A stretch of DNA of 64,000 nt from contig JADFHF010000011.1 in the NCBI GenBank assembly GCA_022567305.1, positions 25,480 through 89,479 of the forward strand, given 5' to 3'. Source of the DNA: Bacteroidota bacterium. Its GTDB lineage: Bacteria > Bacteroidota > Rhodothermia > Rhodothermales > UBA10348. The notes under the pieces are model-generated. The model did no database searches. It saw nothing but the letters and a program-made list of their open reading frames with translations, and was not told the origin of the DNA. Positions within the stretch are counted from its first letter, which is position 1; each line of letters starts with the position of its first letter. Below, piece by piece: positions 17,658-26,723 of this stretch. The translations under genes were made by a program, and so were the position numbers.

Positions 17658-20600
17658 TTACTTGAGGAACATCATTTTCCGGGATTCTGCGAACGATCCG
17701 GCCGTCATTTGGACAACGTAGGCGCCACTGGCAAAACCAGAAGCATCCCACCGGACACGGTGCACCCCGAGAGGCATCCGGTCGTCAACGAGAACGGCGA
17801 CGCGCCGCCCGATCATATCAAATATCTCTATCCGCACATCCTCGGAGTGGGCAAGCGAGTATTCGATCGTTGTAGACGGGTTGAAGGGATTGGGATAGTT
17901 CGGCTCCAGATTGAACACGGCCGGCAGCCCTGCGTCGTCGTCGGCGATAGATGTAATGAGCGCAGAGGTGTCAACGGTGAAGACGCCACGGCCATGCGTG
18001 GCAACGATAAGCAGATCATCTACAATCCGCATGCGGAAGATGGAAACTGCCGGCAAGCCGTTATCTGCGAATTCCCAGCTTTCGCCATCATCTCTGGAAA
18101 TAAACAATCCAACCTCAGTACCCGCCCAAATTTCGGACGGATTATCGGGAAGCACCAGCAGATCGTGCACGGCGACATTCGGAAAACCATTGGCACTTTC
18201 CTTACCCGCGGGGCTCGCAAAACCAGAAAGGTCCTCCCAAGTTTGTCCCAGGTCGCGAGTTCGAAGAATCTTTGGATTGTTAAACGACGAGAAGAGAACA
18301 TAGGCTGTTTCCGGCTCGGCCGGGTGCGTTGCGATGGCGGATATTCTTCCGGATGAGAGGTCTTCCGGAGTTGGGACCGCGGTGAACGTTTCACCCGCGT
18401 CGGTGGAAACGTGTACATGGCCGGAGACGGTTTCGAAAGAGAGCCCCATTTCATACCCTGCCCAAACGATAGACCCGTCTGCGAGCGAAACCCTCACTTT
18501 TCCAGATCCGCTAAACCCCCAGTCCTCAGGCGCAATCGCTCGCAGCGACCAATTTCCGCCAAAGTCGGTTGACTTCCAGACTCCGGATTCACCAATCGTG
18601 AATACATGATTTGGGTTGTGGAACGAGCGGTGTAACGACGTGATGAATTGACCGCCACCGTCGCTTCCCACGTCGGTCAATCCGGTATGAGACGAAATCC
18701 AATTGGCCCCCTTGTCTGTTGACCTCCAGATATCGTTGAACTGGACGGAGCCCAGAACAAGCTGTTCATCGTCCTGATTCCACGCGACCTCAAAGCCATC
18801 GCCGCCGAAAGCCGGTAACCATCCCTGACGTGCATTCGGGTTTCCGAATGATCGCCAGGTGCCATTGTCCTGGGTTCCACCGACAAACTGAGTGACACCG
18901 GGTCTCTTATCCACACCATAAAATTGACTGGTGTTGTAGGTCCGGTGTCTCGCAATAAAGTTCGAGGCCTCATTAGGGGAGTAAAATATTCCTCCATCAT
19001 TACCCACGAGGAGTTCAAAAGACTGTGTTTCCTCACTTTCAACGATGGGTATGATCGCATGTTGGTCTACGTGAAGTGTATTTGAGTTTGCCACCAGGAC
19101 CGTGGTTCGAGTCAAACCCTCAACGATTTCAACATTTATTCGAAGCGTCGAAAGGGGGAGGCTCTCAGGATTCCAGATCGCTTCGTCTGCCAGAATCGGC
19201 CAAAAGAAATAGAGCAGTTTGTGGAGAGGGCCACCGGTCTGCGCAATGGAAGGGTTTGGAAAGGCCGGGGTATAGGTCTCGGCATGAATCAAGAGGTATT
19301 CTCTTCCGAGATTTGCTTCGTCACGCAGGATGAGATTAAACGCTCCGTCATGAAGCCGGTCCCTGAATGAGACCGCCAGCTGCCGATTGTTCTCTATATC
19401 CCACACTTCGAACGGGACGTCAACGTAGTCAGCGTACGGGTACGTAGAAAAAAGGATACCCGGTCCATCGGGGGGAATGAACCGATGCGCCTTTTGGGAA
19501 AGGCCTAGCCCAAAACGAACTTCAACAGATACAAACTCCTCTTCAGTGATGGTAGCACCGGGCTCAGACAACCCTGTTTTCATTCTTCCGTCAAAGTGAG
19601 TGGCCGACACGAAGGAAACAAAGTCGAGGAACAGGAAGGTGTTTTCCTCATCCAGCGATTTGACGACAGCAATTGTCGCAGTACCACCCAATGTCACCTC
19701 GTATAATTCAATTCCACCGAGGAATACCCGGTTCTCATCGAATGGATCGACGGCAATCGCATTGTCGTACCAGCCCTGGATTCCTGTCCAGTCAGGATTC
19801 AATGTGCCCGCTTCCGGAACAACGGGTACCCAGAGATTTCCTCCATCAGGACTCATAAAGAGCTTGTCGGTCTCTTCCTCCGCCTCAACCGAAGCGTAAA
19901 GGCGCTGTGGATCGGAAGGAGCAATGGCCAGCTCAAGCCGCGCCGCTGAGGAGATCCCCCCGTCACTCAAACCGAACAGGCCAACAGACGCCATGCCCCA
20001 CGTCAAACCGGCATCCGTCGAACGAACGACACCCATTCCACTTTCAGAAGCGTAGAGGCGGTTAAAATTGGACGGGTCGGCAATAATCTGAAGAACACCG
20101 GGCGTACTGGTCGCCGAGTATTCTTTTGTCCAGGTGTCACCTCCGTCGTCCGAACGGAAAATGCCCTCTCGGGTGGCTGCAAGCAGCAGGTTTTCGTCAG
20201 CTGGAGAAACGACGAGTCTGTTGACAAATCGGAAATCAAAGTCGGAAGCGGTTGTAGCAAGTTGGATCCAACTATTTCCTCGGTCGATCGATTTAAACAC
20301 TCCCGCACCTGAAACAGCGTCTCCATTGAAGAACCCTTCCCCGGTTCCACCATACAGGACCTCCGGGTTGGATGCGGCCTGTACCAGCGTCGAAAACGCA
20401 AGATTGGGGAGATCTGGCGTCAGCATTGTCCAAGAAAGCCCTGCATCAGTGGTTTTCCATATTCCTCCAGAGACAGCCGCGGCATACCATGTGTCGTGTG
20501 AGGGATCGTCTGGATCAACCACGATCGCGCGCGTGCGCCCCCCTACATTTGCGGGACCTCGTTCAACCCAGGGAAGAATCACCGAACCCGATTTTGCCCC

Positions 20601-20852
20601 ACGCTTGGCCGCGGAGAGGGCATCCATTAAATAGTTCTGCGGGTAAGTTGGCTCACTCTCCCAGGCGGCTGTCTTGATGTCGTTCAGATATTCCGCGAAC
20701 AGATCTGGATATCCGGCCACCGCGTCTTCATGTGGCGTCTCCGAAGAAAGACTTGTTTGCAGAAGGCCAGAAGTCTGCGTGATGGCGAACCCGGCGGCGA
20801 CCAAAATCGCCAACAGACTCCCGTAAAAAATTCGCCGGTGCGTCTCCGTCAT
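17658..20852 (-). CDS. large secreted BNR/sortilin-like repeat protein with T9SS sorting domain
   Basis: A 1,064-residue protein. A signal peptide or anchor (residues 9-27, YGSLLAILVAAGFAI) is followed by many BNR/VPS10-type beta-propeller repeats (for example IDRGNSWIQL, SDDGGDTWTKE, STDAGETFTAV, SRDDGESWEFA), with the aspartate-box-like S/T-x-D-x-G-x-x-W signature. The last 80 residues are a type A T9SS sorting domain (NPFNPSTTIEYSLA, FDMIGRRVAVL, FASGAYVVQM, ending KMMFLK), so export across the outer membrane by the type IX system is expected. Residues about 400-600 form a non-BNR insertion. Related proteins are called glycosyl hydrolase or photosystem-stability-like; the true function is unknown. 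Confidence 0.88.
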   Translation of the reverse strand: MTETHRRIFYGSLLAILVAAGFAITQTSGLLQTSLSSETPHEDAVAGYPDLFAEYLNDIKTAAWESEPTYPQNYLMDALSAAKRGAKSGSVILPWVERGPANVGGRTRAIVVDPDDPSHDTWYAAAVSGGIWKTTDAGLSWTMLTPDLPNLAFSTLVQAASNPEVLYGGTGEGFFNGDAVSGAGVFKSIDRGNSWIQLATTASDFDFRFVNRLVVSPADENLLLAATREGIFRSDDGGDTWTKEYSATSTPGVLQIIADPSNFNRLYASESGMGVVRSTDAGLTWGMASVGLFGLSDGGISSAARLELAIAPSDPQRLYASVEAEEETDKLFMSPDGGNLWVPVVPEAGTLNPDWTGIQGWYDNAIAVDPFDENRVFLGGIELYEVTLGGTATIAVVKSLDEENTFLFLDFVSFVSATHFDGRMKTGLSEPGATITEEEFVSVEVRFGLGLSQKAHRFIPPDGPGILFSTYPYADYVDVPFEVWDIENNRQLAVSFRDRLHDGAFNLILRDEANLGREYLLIHAETYTPAFPNPSIAQTGGPLHKLLYFFWPILADEAIWNPESLPLSTLRINVEIVEGLTRTTVLVANSNTLHVDQHAIIPIVESEETQSFELLVGNDGGIFYSPNEASNFIARHRTYNTSQFYGVDKRPGVTQFVGGTQDNGTWRSFGNPNARQGWLPAFGGDGFEVAWNQDDEQLVLGSVQFNDIWRSTDKGANWISSHTGLTDVGSDGGGQFITSLHRSFHNPNHVFTIGESGVWKSTDFGGNWSLRAIAPEDWGFSGSGKVRVSLADGSIVWAGYEMGLSFETVSGHVHVSTDAGETFTAVPTPEDLSSGRISAIATHPAEPETAYVLFSSFNNPKILRTRDLGQTWEDLSGFASPAGKESANGFPNVAVHDLLVLPDNPSEIWAGTEVGLFISRDDGESWEFADNGLPAVSIFRMRIVDDLLIVATHGRGVFTVDTSALITSIADDDAGLPAVFNLEPNYPNPFNPSTTIEYSLAHSEDVRIEIFDMIGRRVAVLVDDRMPLGVHRVRWDASGFASGAYVVQMTAGSFAESRKMMFLK

Positions 20853-21012
20853 AAACTGAGAGATTCTTGTTCTTGGAGAATCATTCTTGAAACCCGATAG
20901 AAACCGTCCCGAAATCCTGTGGAATCTACATTTCGAGTGCTACCTTTATCGCCCCCAACGAGGATCGGATTCAGATCCTTCCTACAGCGAGTTCGTCAAA
21001 CCGTTTCAGATT

Positions 21013-23568
21013 ATGCGTCGCTTATTGATAATTGCCTGTCTGTTTCTGACGACAGTTCTTCCTGCAGCTGCTCGGCAAACTCTATTGACGCCGGCCGACT
21101 ATTTAGGCTATGAGCTGGGCGAGCGGTTTACGAGGCACCACGAGGTAGCGGGCTACGTCAAGCATGTTTCTGAAGCGTCTCCCAATGTCGTGCTGACCGA
21201 GTACGGTAAAACGAATGAAGGCCGCGCCCTGCTGCTTTCATTTATTTCGACGCCCGAAAACCTGGCCCGACTGGAGGAAATCCGGACGAATAACCTGAAA
21301 CTTGCGGGTCTGATGGATGGCGAACTGGTTGGCGAGGCGCTCTCGATCGTCTGGTTGAGTTACAATGTCCATGGAAATGAGTCCGTCAGTTCGGAGGCGG
21401 CCATGGCGACCCTGTATGATCTAGCGAATCCGAGCGATCCAAAAACACAGCCGTGGCTTGCAAACACGATCGTCCTCCTCGATCCGATGATTAATCCGGA
21501 CGGACGCGACCGGTATGTCAACTGGTATAACCAAGCGGTGGGGGCGACAAACAACGTAACCCCGGATGCACAGGAGCACAGCGAACCGGGACCAGGTGGC
21601 AGAACCAATCATTACAATTTTGATCTCAATAGAGATTGGTCCTGGTTGACGCAAAAGGAGACGCAGGCCCGAATCAGAATCTACAATGAGTGGATGCCAC
21701 ACGTTCACGTTGATTTTCACGAGCAAGGCGTCGATAGTCCTTACTATTTTGCTCCGGCGGCGAAGCCATTGCACGCCGTGATTACAGACTGGCAGGTCGA
21801 ATTTCAGACGATTATCGGTCGCAACCACGCACGGTATTTCGATCAGAAAGGGTGGTTGTATTTTACGAAGCAGCAATTCGATCTTTATTACCCGGGATAT
21901 GGAGATACGTACCCCATGTACAACGGCGCCATCGGGATGACGTACGAACAGGGTGGGGGCGCGCGCGCGGGCCTCGGCATTATCACGGCTGAAGGAGATA
22001 CGTTGACGCTCGCCGGTCGAATCGCTCACCACTACACGACCGGTCTCTCGACCGTAGAGATGGCATCGGTTCATCACGACCGAGTTGTAGACGAATTCAA
22101 GGCGTATTTCGATCGTGCGAACTCCAATGTCGGCGGCGAATTCGCATCATATGTGGTGAAGGCGGATCCCGAGGATGGAAGGATAGATGCCATGGCTCTC
22201 CACCTTCAGGAGTTGGGAATACATGTCGGGACGGTCTCGGAGGGGCGCCGCGCAAGCGGTTACAGCTACAGGTCCGGAGACGATACTACGTTTCGTGTCA
22301 CACCCGGCGACCTGGTCATTTCGGCTCACCAGCCGAGATCCACCATGCTAAACGTTTTGTTTGAGCCGATCTCGTCCATTCCGGATTCGGTCACATACGA
22401 CATTACGGCCTGGGCGCTGCCTTATGCCTATGACGTCGACGCGTATGCCACATCCGAGCGCATCGAACCAGACAGTGCGTATGTACGCTCCGAGGGGAAT
22501 GTTTCTGTAGCCTCCGGACAGTCCTATGCCTATTTGATTCGGTGGAAGGATGTCTCTGACGCCAAGTTTCTTTCCGATCTCCTGCAGAAAAAAATCAAGG
22601 TGCGGTACGCAGAGAAGGCATTCGAAATCGAAGGGGGCTCGTATGACGCGGGCACCCTGATCGTGACCCGCACGGGGAATGAGATGTTTGGCGAAAAACT
22701 CGGAAATGTATTGAGCGAACTCGCTCAGCGTCACAACCAAACGGTTACGGCAGTAAGTACTGGCTTTGTCGATTCGGGCGCGGATTTCGGATCCAGCGAC
22801 GTGCATTATATTAAACCCCCGAAGGTCGCTGTCGTGCGTGGTAATGGCGGCGATTGGGCGTCGTCAGGACAAATATGGCACTTCTTTGAGCAGCAGATCG
22901 GGTATCCGGTCACGATGATGACCCCCGAGCGATTCCAAAGCGTCGACCTGGGTGACTACGAGTTGGTCGTGTTGCCAGAAGCCTCCTATTCAGAACTGCT
23001 AAACGAGGACGGATTAGGACGATTGACGTCGTGGATCAGAGCGGGTGGTCGTTTAATCGCTGTGGGTCGTGCCGCGTCGTTTTTTATGGGTAAAAAGAAC
23101 TTCGCAATCAAAAAGAAACCGAAAGAAAAGAAAGACGAGGATGAAGAGGACGAAGAGGATAACGAAGACCGTCCTGATTCCGACACCCTAAAAGTTTACG
23201 GCGAGCGCGACAGAGATCGGGAAACAGAACGGAACCAGGGTTCCATCTATCAGGTCTCCGTCGACAACACGCATCCGCTTGCCTTTGGATTCGGGCAAGA
23301 GTCCTTCGTCCTTAAGCGGGGCACGGTGTCGCCGGCCTATCTGAGTGGGTCGGGCTCATGGAACGTTGGCGTCCTTAAAGTCCATTCGCTCGTGAGTGGG
23401 CAGGTCGGATTCGAAGTAAAAGAAAAGATCGAGGAAAGCCTGGCGTATGGCGTCCAGCAGATGGGAAAGGGTTCAATTGTTTACCTGATTGACAACCCTC
23501 TGTTTAGAGGATTTTGGTACTCGGGCCAACTGCTGATGGCGAATGCCGTTTTCCTGGTGGGTCAGTAG
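21013..23568 (+). CDS. M14-family zinc carboxypeptidase-like secreted protein
   Basis: About 851 residues from the ATG at 21013, chosen because MRRLLIIACLFLTTVLPAAA is an ideal signal peptide; an upstream in-frame start at 20887 would bury it. The M14 zinc ligands appear as YNVHGNES (His and Glu near residues 118-121) and HVDFHEQG (near residue 236), and the NFDLNRDWSW segment precedes the second. The C-terminal half has no clear catalytic motif and carries a very acidic and basic stretch around residues 695-745 (KKKPKEKKDEDEEDEEDNE). Such large two-part M14 proteins are common in Bacteroidota and are taken to be extracytoplasmic peptidases. It is divergent from the T9SS protein. Confidence 0.88.
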   Translation: MRRLLIIACLFLTTVLPAAARQTLLTPADYLGYELGERFTRHHEVAGYVKHVSEASPNVVLTEYGKTNEGRALLLSFISTPENLARLEEIRTNNLKLAGLMDGELVGEALSIVWLSYNVHGNESVSSEAAMATLYDLANPSDPKTQPWLANTIVLLDPMINPDGRDRYVNWYNQAVGATNNVTPDAQEHSEPGPGGRTNHYNFDLNRDWSWLTQKETQARIRIYNEWMPHVHVDFHEQGVDSPYYFAPAAKPLHAVITDWQVEFQTIIGRNHARYFDQKGWLYFTKQQFDLYYPGYGDTYPMYNGAIGMTYEQGGGARAGLGIITAEGDTLTLAGRIAHHYTTGLSTVEMASVHHDRVVDEFKAYFDRANSNVGGEFASYVVKADPEDGRIDAMALHLQELGIHVGTVSEGRRASGYSYRSGDDTTFRVTPGDLVISAHQPRSTMLNVLFEPISSIPDSVTYDITAWALPYAYDVDAYATSERIEPDSAYVRSEGNVSVASGQSYAYLIRWKDVSDAKFLSDLLQKKIKVRYAEKAFEIEGGSYDAGTLIVTRTGNEMFGEKLGNVLSELAQRHNQTVTAVSTGFVDSGADFGSSDVHYIKPPKVAVVRGNGGDWASSGQIWHFFEQQIGYPVTMMTPERFQSVDLGDYELVVLPEASYSELLNEDGLGRLTSWIRAGGRLIAVGRAASFFMGKKNFAIKKKPKEKKDEDEEDEEDNEDRPDSDTLKVYGERDRDRETERNQGSIYQVSVDNTHPLAFGFGQESFVLKRGTVSPAYLSGSGSWNVGVLKVHSLVSGQVGFEVKEKIEESLAYGVQQMGKGSIVYLIDNPLFRGFWYSGQLLMANAVFLVGQ

Positions 23569-23576
23569 GGACCGGG

Positions 23577-24269
23577 CTAGCCGGTGTCCGATTCTACAAG
23601 CGGCCGCGTCCGCTGAAGGAGTTTTCTGAGGTTTTTATAACCCACTATTTTTTCAGCCTTGCTCCATGAGAACCATTTGACTTCTTTGATTCCCTCCCTT
23701 TTTTCAGGAGTAAAATTCCTGTCCCTGGTTTTCATCTGAAACCAGTGGGTCGTTTTGACCTTGAACCGCCGGTTCTCGGAGTACACGTGAACACTCACGT
23801 CGAGTGCTTTGACGATCTTGATTCGGGAAATGCCCAATTCTTCTTTGACCTCTCGTTTGGCACACTGGCTGATAGATTCTCCCGGGTCCTGTTTTCCTTT
23901 CGGGAGATCCCAAACCCCCCTTCGGTGGATCAAAAGAATTTGCAGCTTCTCATTCTTGGCGCGTATTATGATCCCGCCCCCTGCTGCAATCTCCACCGGT
24001 TTCTGATACGGAGAGAGGTTACGGATCGCATCACGAGGAACGACGACTTCCTTCTTTTTCTTCTTTTCGAGTGCCTCATAGAGACTTACTTCTCCCACTT
24101 TTGTCCGGGTCGGGGTCGCGGGGAGCGCGTCGGTGTCAACGATTAGGACTCGCGCCGGCGACTTTTCGAGCGCGGAGGGAAGGTCAGCAAACAAGCGCTT
24201 CGTTCGAAGCGGGACGCCTTTCGTTCGCTCTTCGAGTTTGCCCGTTTTGTCAGCGTAGAAATAAAACAC
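23577..24269 (-). CDS. Nudix hydrolase
   Basis: A 230-residue protein with a start codon GTG. The second half is a Nudix domain (GGGIIIRAKNEKLQILLIHR) with an exact Nudix box GKQDPGESISQCAKREVKEE followed by LGI, which provides the metal-binding REVKEE helix. The N-terminal 90 residues (FYFYADKTGKLEE...) are not a standard domain and could set substrate choice. The family hydrolyses nucleoside diphosphates linked to another group; which one is not evident. Its stop is 8 bases from that of the convergent M14 gene. Confidence 0.9.
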   Translation of the reverse strand: MFYFYADKTGKLEERTKGVPLRTKRLFADLPSALEKSPARVLIVDTDALPATPTRTKVGEVSLYEALEKKKKKEVVVPRDAIRNLSPYQKPVEIAAGGGIIIRAKNEKLQILLIHRRGVWDLPKGKQDPGESISQCAKREVKEELGISRIKIVKALDVSVHVYSENRRFKVKTTHWFQMKTRDRNFTPEKREGIKEVKWFSWSKAEKIVGYKNLRKLLQRTRPLVESDTG

Positions 24270-24378
24270 GTCAACCGTAGATTTCGATGTTGTTCAGAAG
24301 GATGTTCTGCAGAAGATGAACTGCACACGAACCTACGCGAGCAGCAAATAAAAAGCGCAGATCCGACTATCTTCGACT

Positions 24379-24948
24379 ATGAACGTTCAGCAGAAAACGA
24401 AGGTGTCTTTAGGGCTTCTCGTTGGCGGGCAATCAACAAGATTCGGCTCGGAGAAGTACCGGGCTTACCTGAATGGAATACCAATGGTTCAGCACGTGTA
24501 TCGCGCGGCGGTAGATTTAGTCGATGAAATCCTCGTCTCGGTTGGCTCAGAAGAAAAAAACATCGGTTTGCCGTATGATTACGCCGTACTTGACGAGATC
24601 GCGGGTGCGGGGCCACTGGAAGGAATTCGCGCCTGTTTGAGCAGAGCATCCAATGAATGGCTTCTCATCATGGCCTGCGATTTGCCATTCATAACGACCG
24701 GAACGCTCGCTAAACTGATTCAACTTGCGAGGGAGCCGAACAAGATTATCATGTGCCGTTCAAAAGACGGTCAGACTCAGCCGCTCTGCGGTTGTTATCA
24801 TCGTTCTCTCGTGCCTTTCCTGGAGACCGCTCTCAAAGAGGAACGATTTGGTGTTTACCGGTTTATCGATTCTGTATCCAACGTAGTCGAACTGGAGGTG
24901 CCGAGCGACGAATTACGTAACATCAATCATCCAGATGACCTATCGTAA
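24379..24948 (+). CDS. mobA: molybdenum cofactor guanylyltransferase MobA
   Basis: A 189-residue nucleotidyltransferase with the MobA opening LLVGGQSTRFGSEK (nucleotide-binding loop, residues 13-26), DEIAGAGPLEGI (the GPL segment), the metal-binding MACDLPF near residue 98, and TQPLCGCYHRS. MobA attaches GMP to molybdopterin to form the bis-MGD cofactor that DMSO-reductase-family enzymes need. It stands about 100 bases upstream of the molybdenum oxidoreductase genes on the same strand, which makes functional coupling very likely. Confidence 0.93.
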   Translation: MNVQQKTKVSLGLLVGGQSTRFGSEKYRAYLNGIPMVQHVYRAAVDLVDEILVSVGSEEKNIGLPYDYAVLDEIAGAGPLEGIRACLSRASNEWLLIMACDLPFITTGTLAKLIQLAREPNKIIMCRSKDGQTQPLCGCYHRSLVPFLETALKEERFGVYRFIDSVSNVVELEVPSDELRNINHPDDLS

Positions 24949-25052
24949 AATGAATTATCGCAGGGGCTTGCGAATCCGGTTACATCATCAGGATCTTTCG
25001 CCGAGCAATTCTGCGCACAGTTACCTTATCCGAACCGCCTAATCTTCCTCGG

Positions 25053-26717
25053 ATGAACTACGGCTTTCTTATCAACAATGACACCTGCATCGGTTGTCAT
25101 GCCTGTACAACCGCTTGTAAGAGCGAGAACGAAGTACCGTTGGGCGTTAATCGCACCTGGGTGAAGACGGTCGAGACGGGCCTCTATCCGAACGTCACGC
25201 GAAACTTTCAGGTAACCCGCTGCAATCATTGTGCGAATCCGCCTTGTGTTCGCATTTGCCCCGTGACGGCGATGTATCAACGGGAAGATGGAATTGTTGA
25301 ATTCGACCCTGATGCTTGCATCGGTTGCAAAGCGTGTCTGCAGGCCTGCCCTTATGATGCTATATATATAGACCCGGATTCGGGGACGGCGGCAAAGTGT
25401 CATTACTGCGCGCACCGAATAGACATTGGACTGGAGCCCGCATGTGTCGTTGTATGCCCCGAACACTCGATTCTGGCCGGGGACCTGGATAATCCCGACT
25501 CCGAAATCTCAAAAGCAATCGCTGAGAACAAGGTAACCGTTCGGAAACCCGAACAGGGAACGGCCCCCAAACTGTTCTATATCGGTGGCGACGATGTGGC
25601 CATGCATCCAACGGCGGTCGAAAGGACTCCTGCCACCTTTGCGTGGGCAGATGTGATACCGCTCGGGGGTGATGGTGCAAACCGCGCATCTGCGGTATCG
25701 CCCGGGGCCGAATCGCCAAAGTCCGAGTCACAAGGCATCACCCGTACCGGAAAGCGGACACCCGGAACCCAGGGTGTTCCGTCCTCCGGGCCAATCATGA
25801 TCGGAGATTCACGGATGGCCGAGCAGATGACGCAGGTGGTTTACAATGCACAGCACAAGGTGCCTTGGCACTGGCAAGTCCCGGCATACCTCGTGACCAA
25901 AGCAATCGGGACGGGTCTGTTCATGATTCTGAGTCTGGCATTTGGTCTTGGATGGATCGAATTCGAACCGACCAGTTTTCTGTCGATCGGGTTTGCGTCG
26001 CTCTTTTTCATCGTGGCAACGACGGTATTACTGGTGTTGGATCTGGAGCGTCCGGAACGATTCCTCCGAATTCTTACGAGACCTCAGTGGAAATCCTGGC
26101 TCGTCCGCGGAGCCTATCTACTCATAGCGTTCAGCATGCTCGCGTCGGTCTGGTGGATCTTGGAACTGGCATCCAATCTCGGCTGGATGGCCTCCGGTAC
26201 GATTGATTCGATGCGGCCTACCCTTCTATGGACAGGACTTCCTTTAGCATTCGGATCGGCCGTGTACACTGCATTTCTTTTTGGTCAGGCGGAGGGAAGA
26301 GATCTCTGGCAGAGCCCGTTGCTACCGGTACATCTGACCGTACAGTCATTCGTAGCTGGTGCAGCTACCCTAATTTTGATTGACGCAGCAGGGCTCTTAT
26401 CCGACGAACTTGCACCGATCGCTCGGCTCGTTTTCGGTATTGGCCTGGCCGTGAATCTGATGATCACTTTTCTGGGAGAATTCGGAATGCCACCGGCGAC
26501 CGAGGCGGCCGGCAAAGCGAGCCATGAAATTACCCATGGCAAGTACGCTCGCACGTTCTGGATCGGCAGTGTGTTCTTGGGACACATTGCGCCGCTGGCG
26601 CTTCTCCTGATGTTCGATAAACCCGGTGTCTGGGTCGGCGCACTGCTTTGGATCGTAGGCTTCTATCTCTACGAACACGCATTCGTTATGGCCCCGCAGG
26701 AGATTCCCAATAGTTAG
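25053..26717 (+). CDS. fused iron-sulfur and NrfD-type membrane subunit of a molybdenum oxidoreductase (SoeB-SoeC-like)
   Basis: A 554-residue fusion. Residues 1-175 are a four-cluster ferredoxin of the DmsB/PsrB type, with cysteine groups CIGCHACTTAC, CNHCANPPCVRIC, CIGCKACLQAC and CHYC...CVVVC. A variable linker (about 175-265) leads to an eight-helix NrfD/PsrC-type membrane domain, containing VPAYLVTKAIGTGLFMI and LDLERPERFLRIL. The ferredoxin part would pass electrons between the catalytic subunit encoded next and quinone in the membrane. No Tat signal is present, so the iron-sulfur part should face the cytoplasm, as in sulfite dehydrogenase SoeABC. Fusion of the B and C subunits is uncommon. 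Only six bases separate it from the catalytic gene. Confidence 0.85.
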   Translation: MNYGFLINNDTCIGCHACTTACKSENEVPLGVNRTWVKTVETGLYPNVTRNFQVTRCNHCANPPCVRICPVTAMYQREDGIVEFDPDACIGCKACLQACPYDAIYIDPDSGTAAKCHYCAHRIDIGLEPACVVVCPEHSILAGDLDNPDSEISKAIAENKVTVRKPEQGTAPKLFYIGGDDVAMHPTAVERTPATFAWADVIPLGGDGANRASAVSPGAESPKSESQGITRTGKRTPGTQGVPSSGPIMIGDSRMAEQMTQVVYNAQHKVPWHWQVPAYLVTKAIGTGLFMILSLAFGLGWIEFEPTSFLSIGFASLFFIVATTVLLVLDLERPERFLRILTRPQWKSWLVRGAYLLIAFSMLASVWWILELASNLGWMASGTIDSMRPTLLWTGLPLAFGSAVYTAFLFGQAEGRDLWQSPLLPVHLTVQSFVAGAATLILIDAAGLLSDELAPIARLVFGIGLAVNLMITFLGEFGMPPATEAAGKASHEITHGKYARTFWIGSVFLGHIAPLALLLMFDKPGVWVGALLWIVGFYLYEHAFVMAPQEIPNS

Positions 26718-26723
26718 AGGAGA

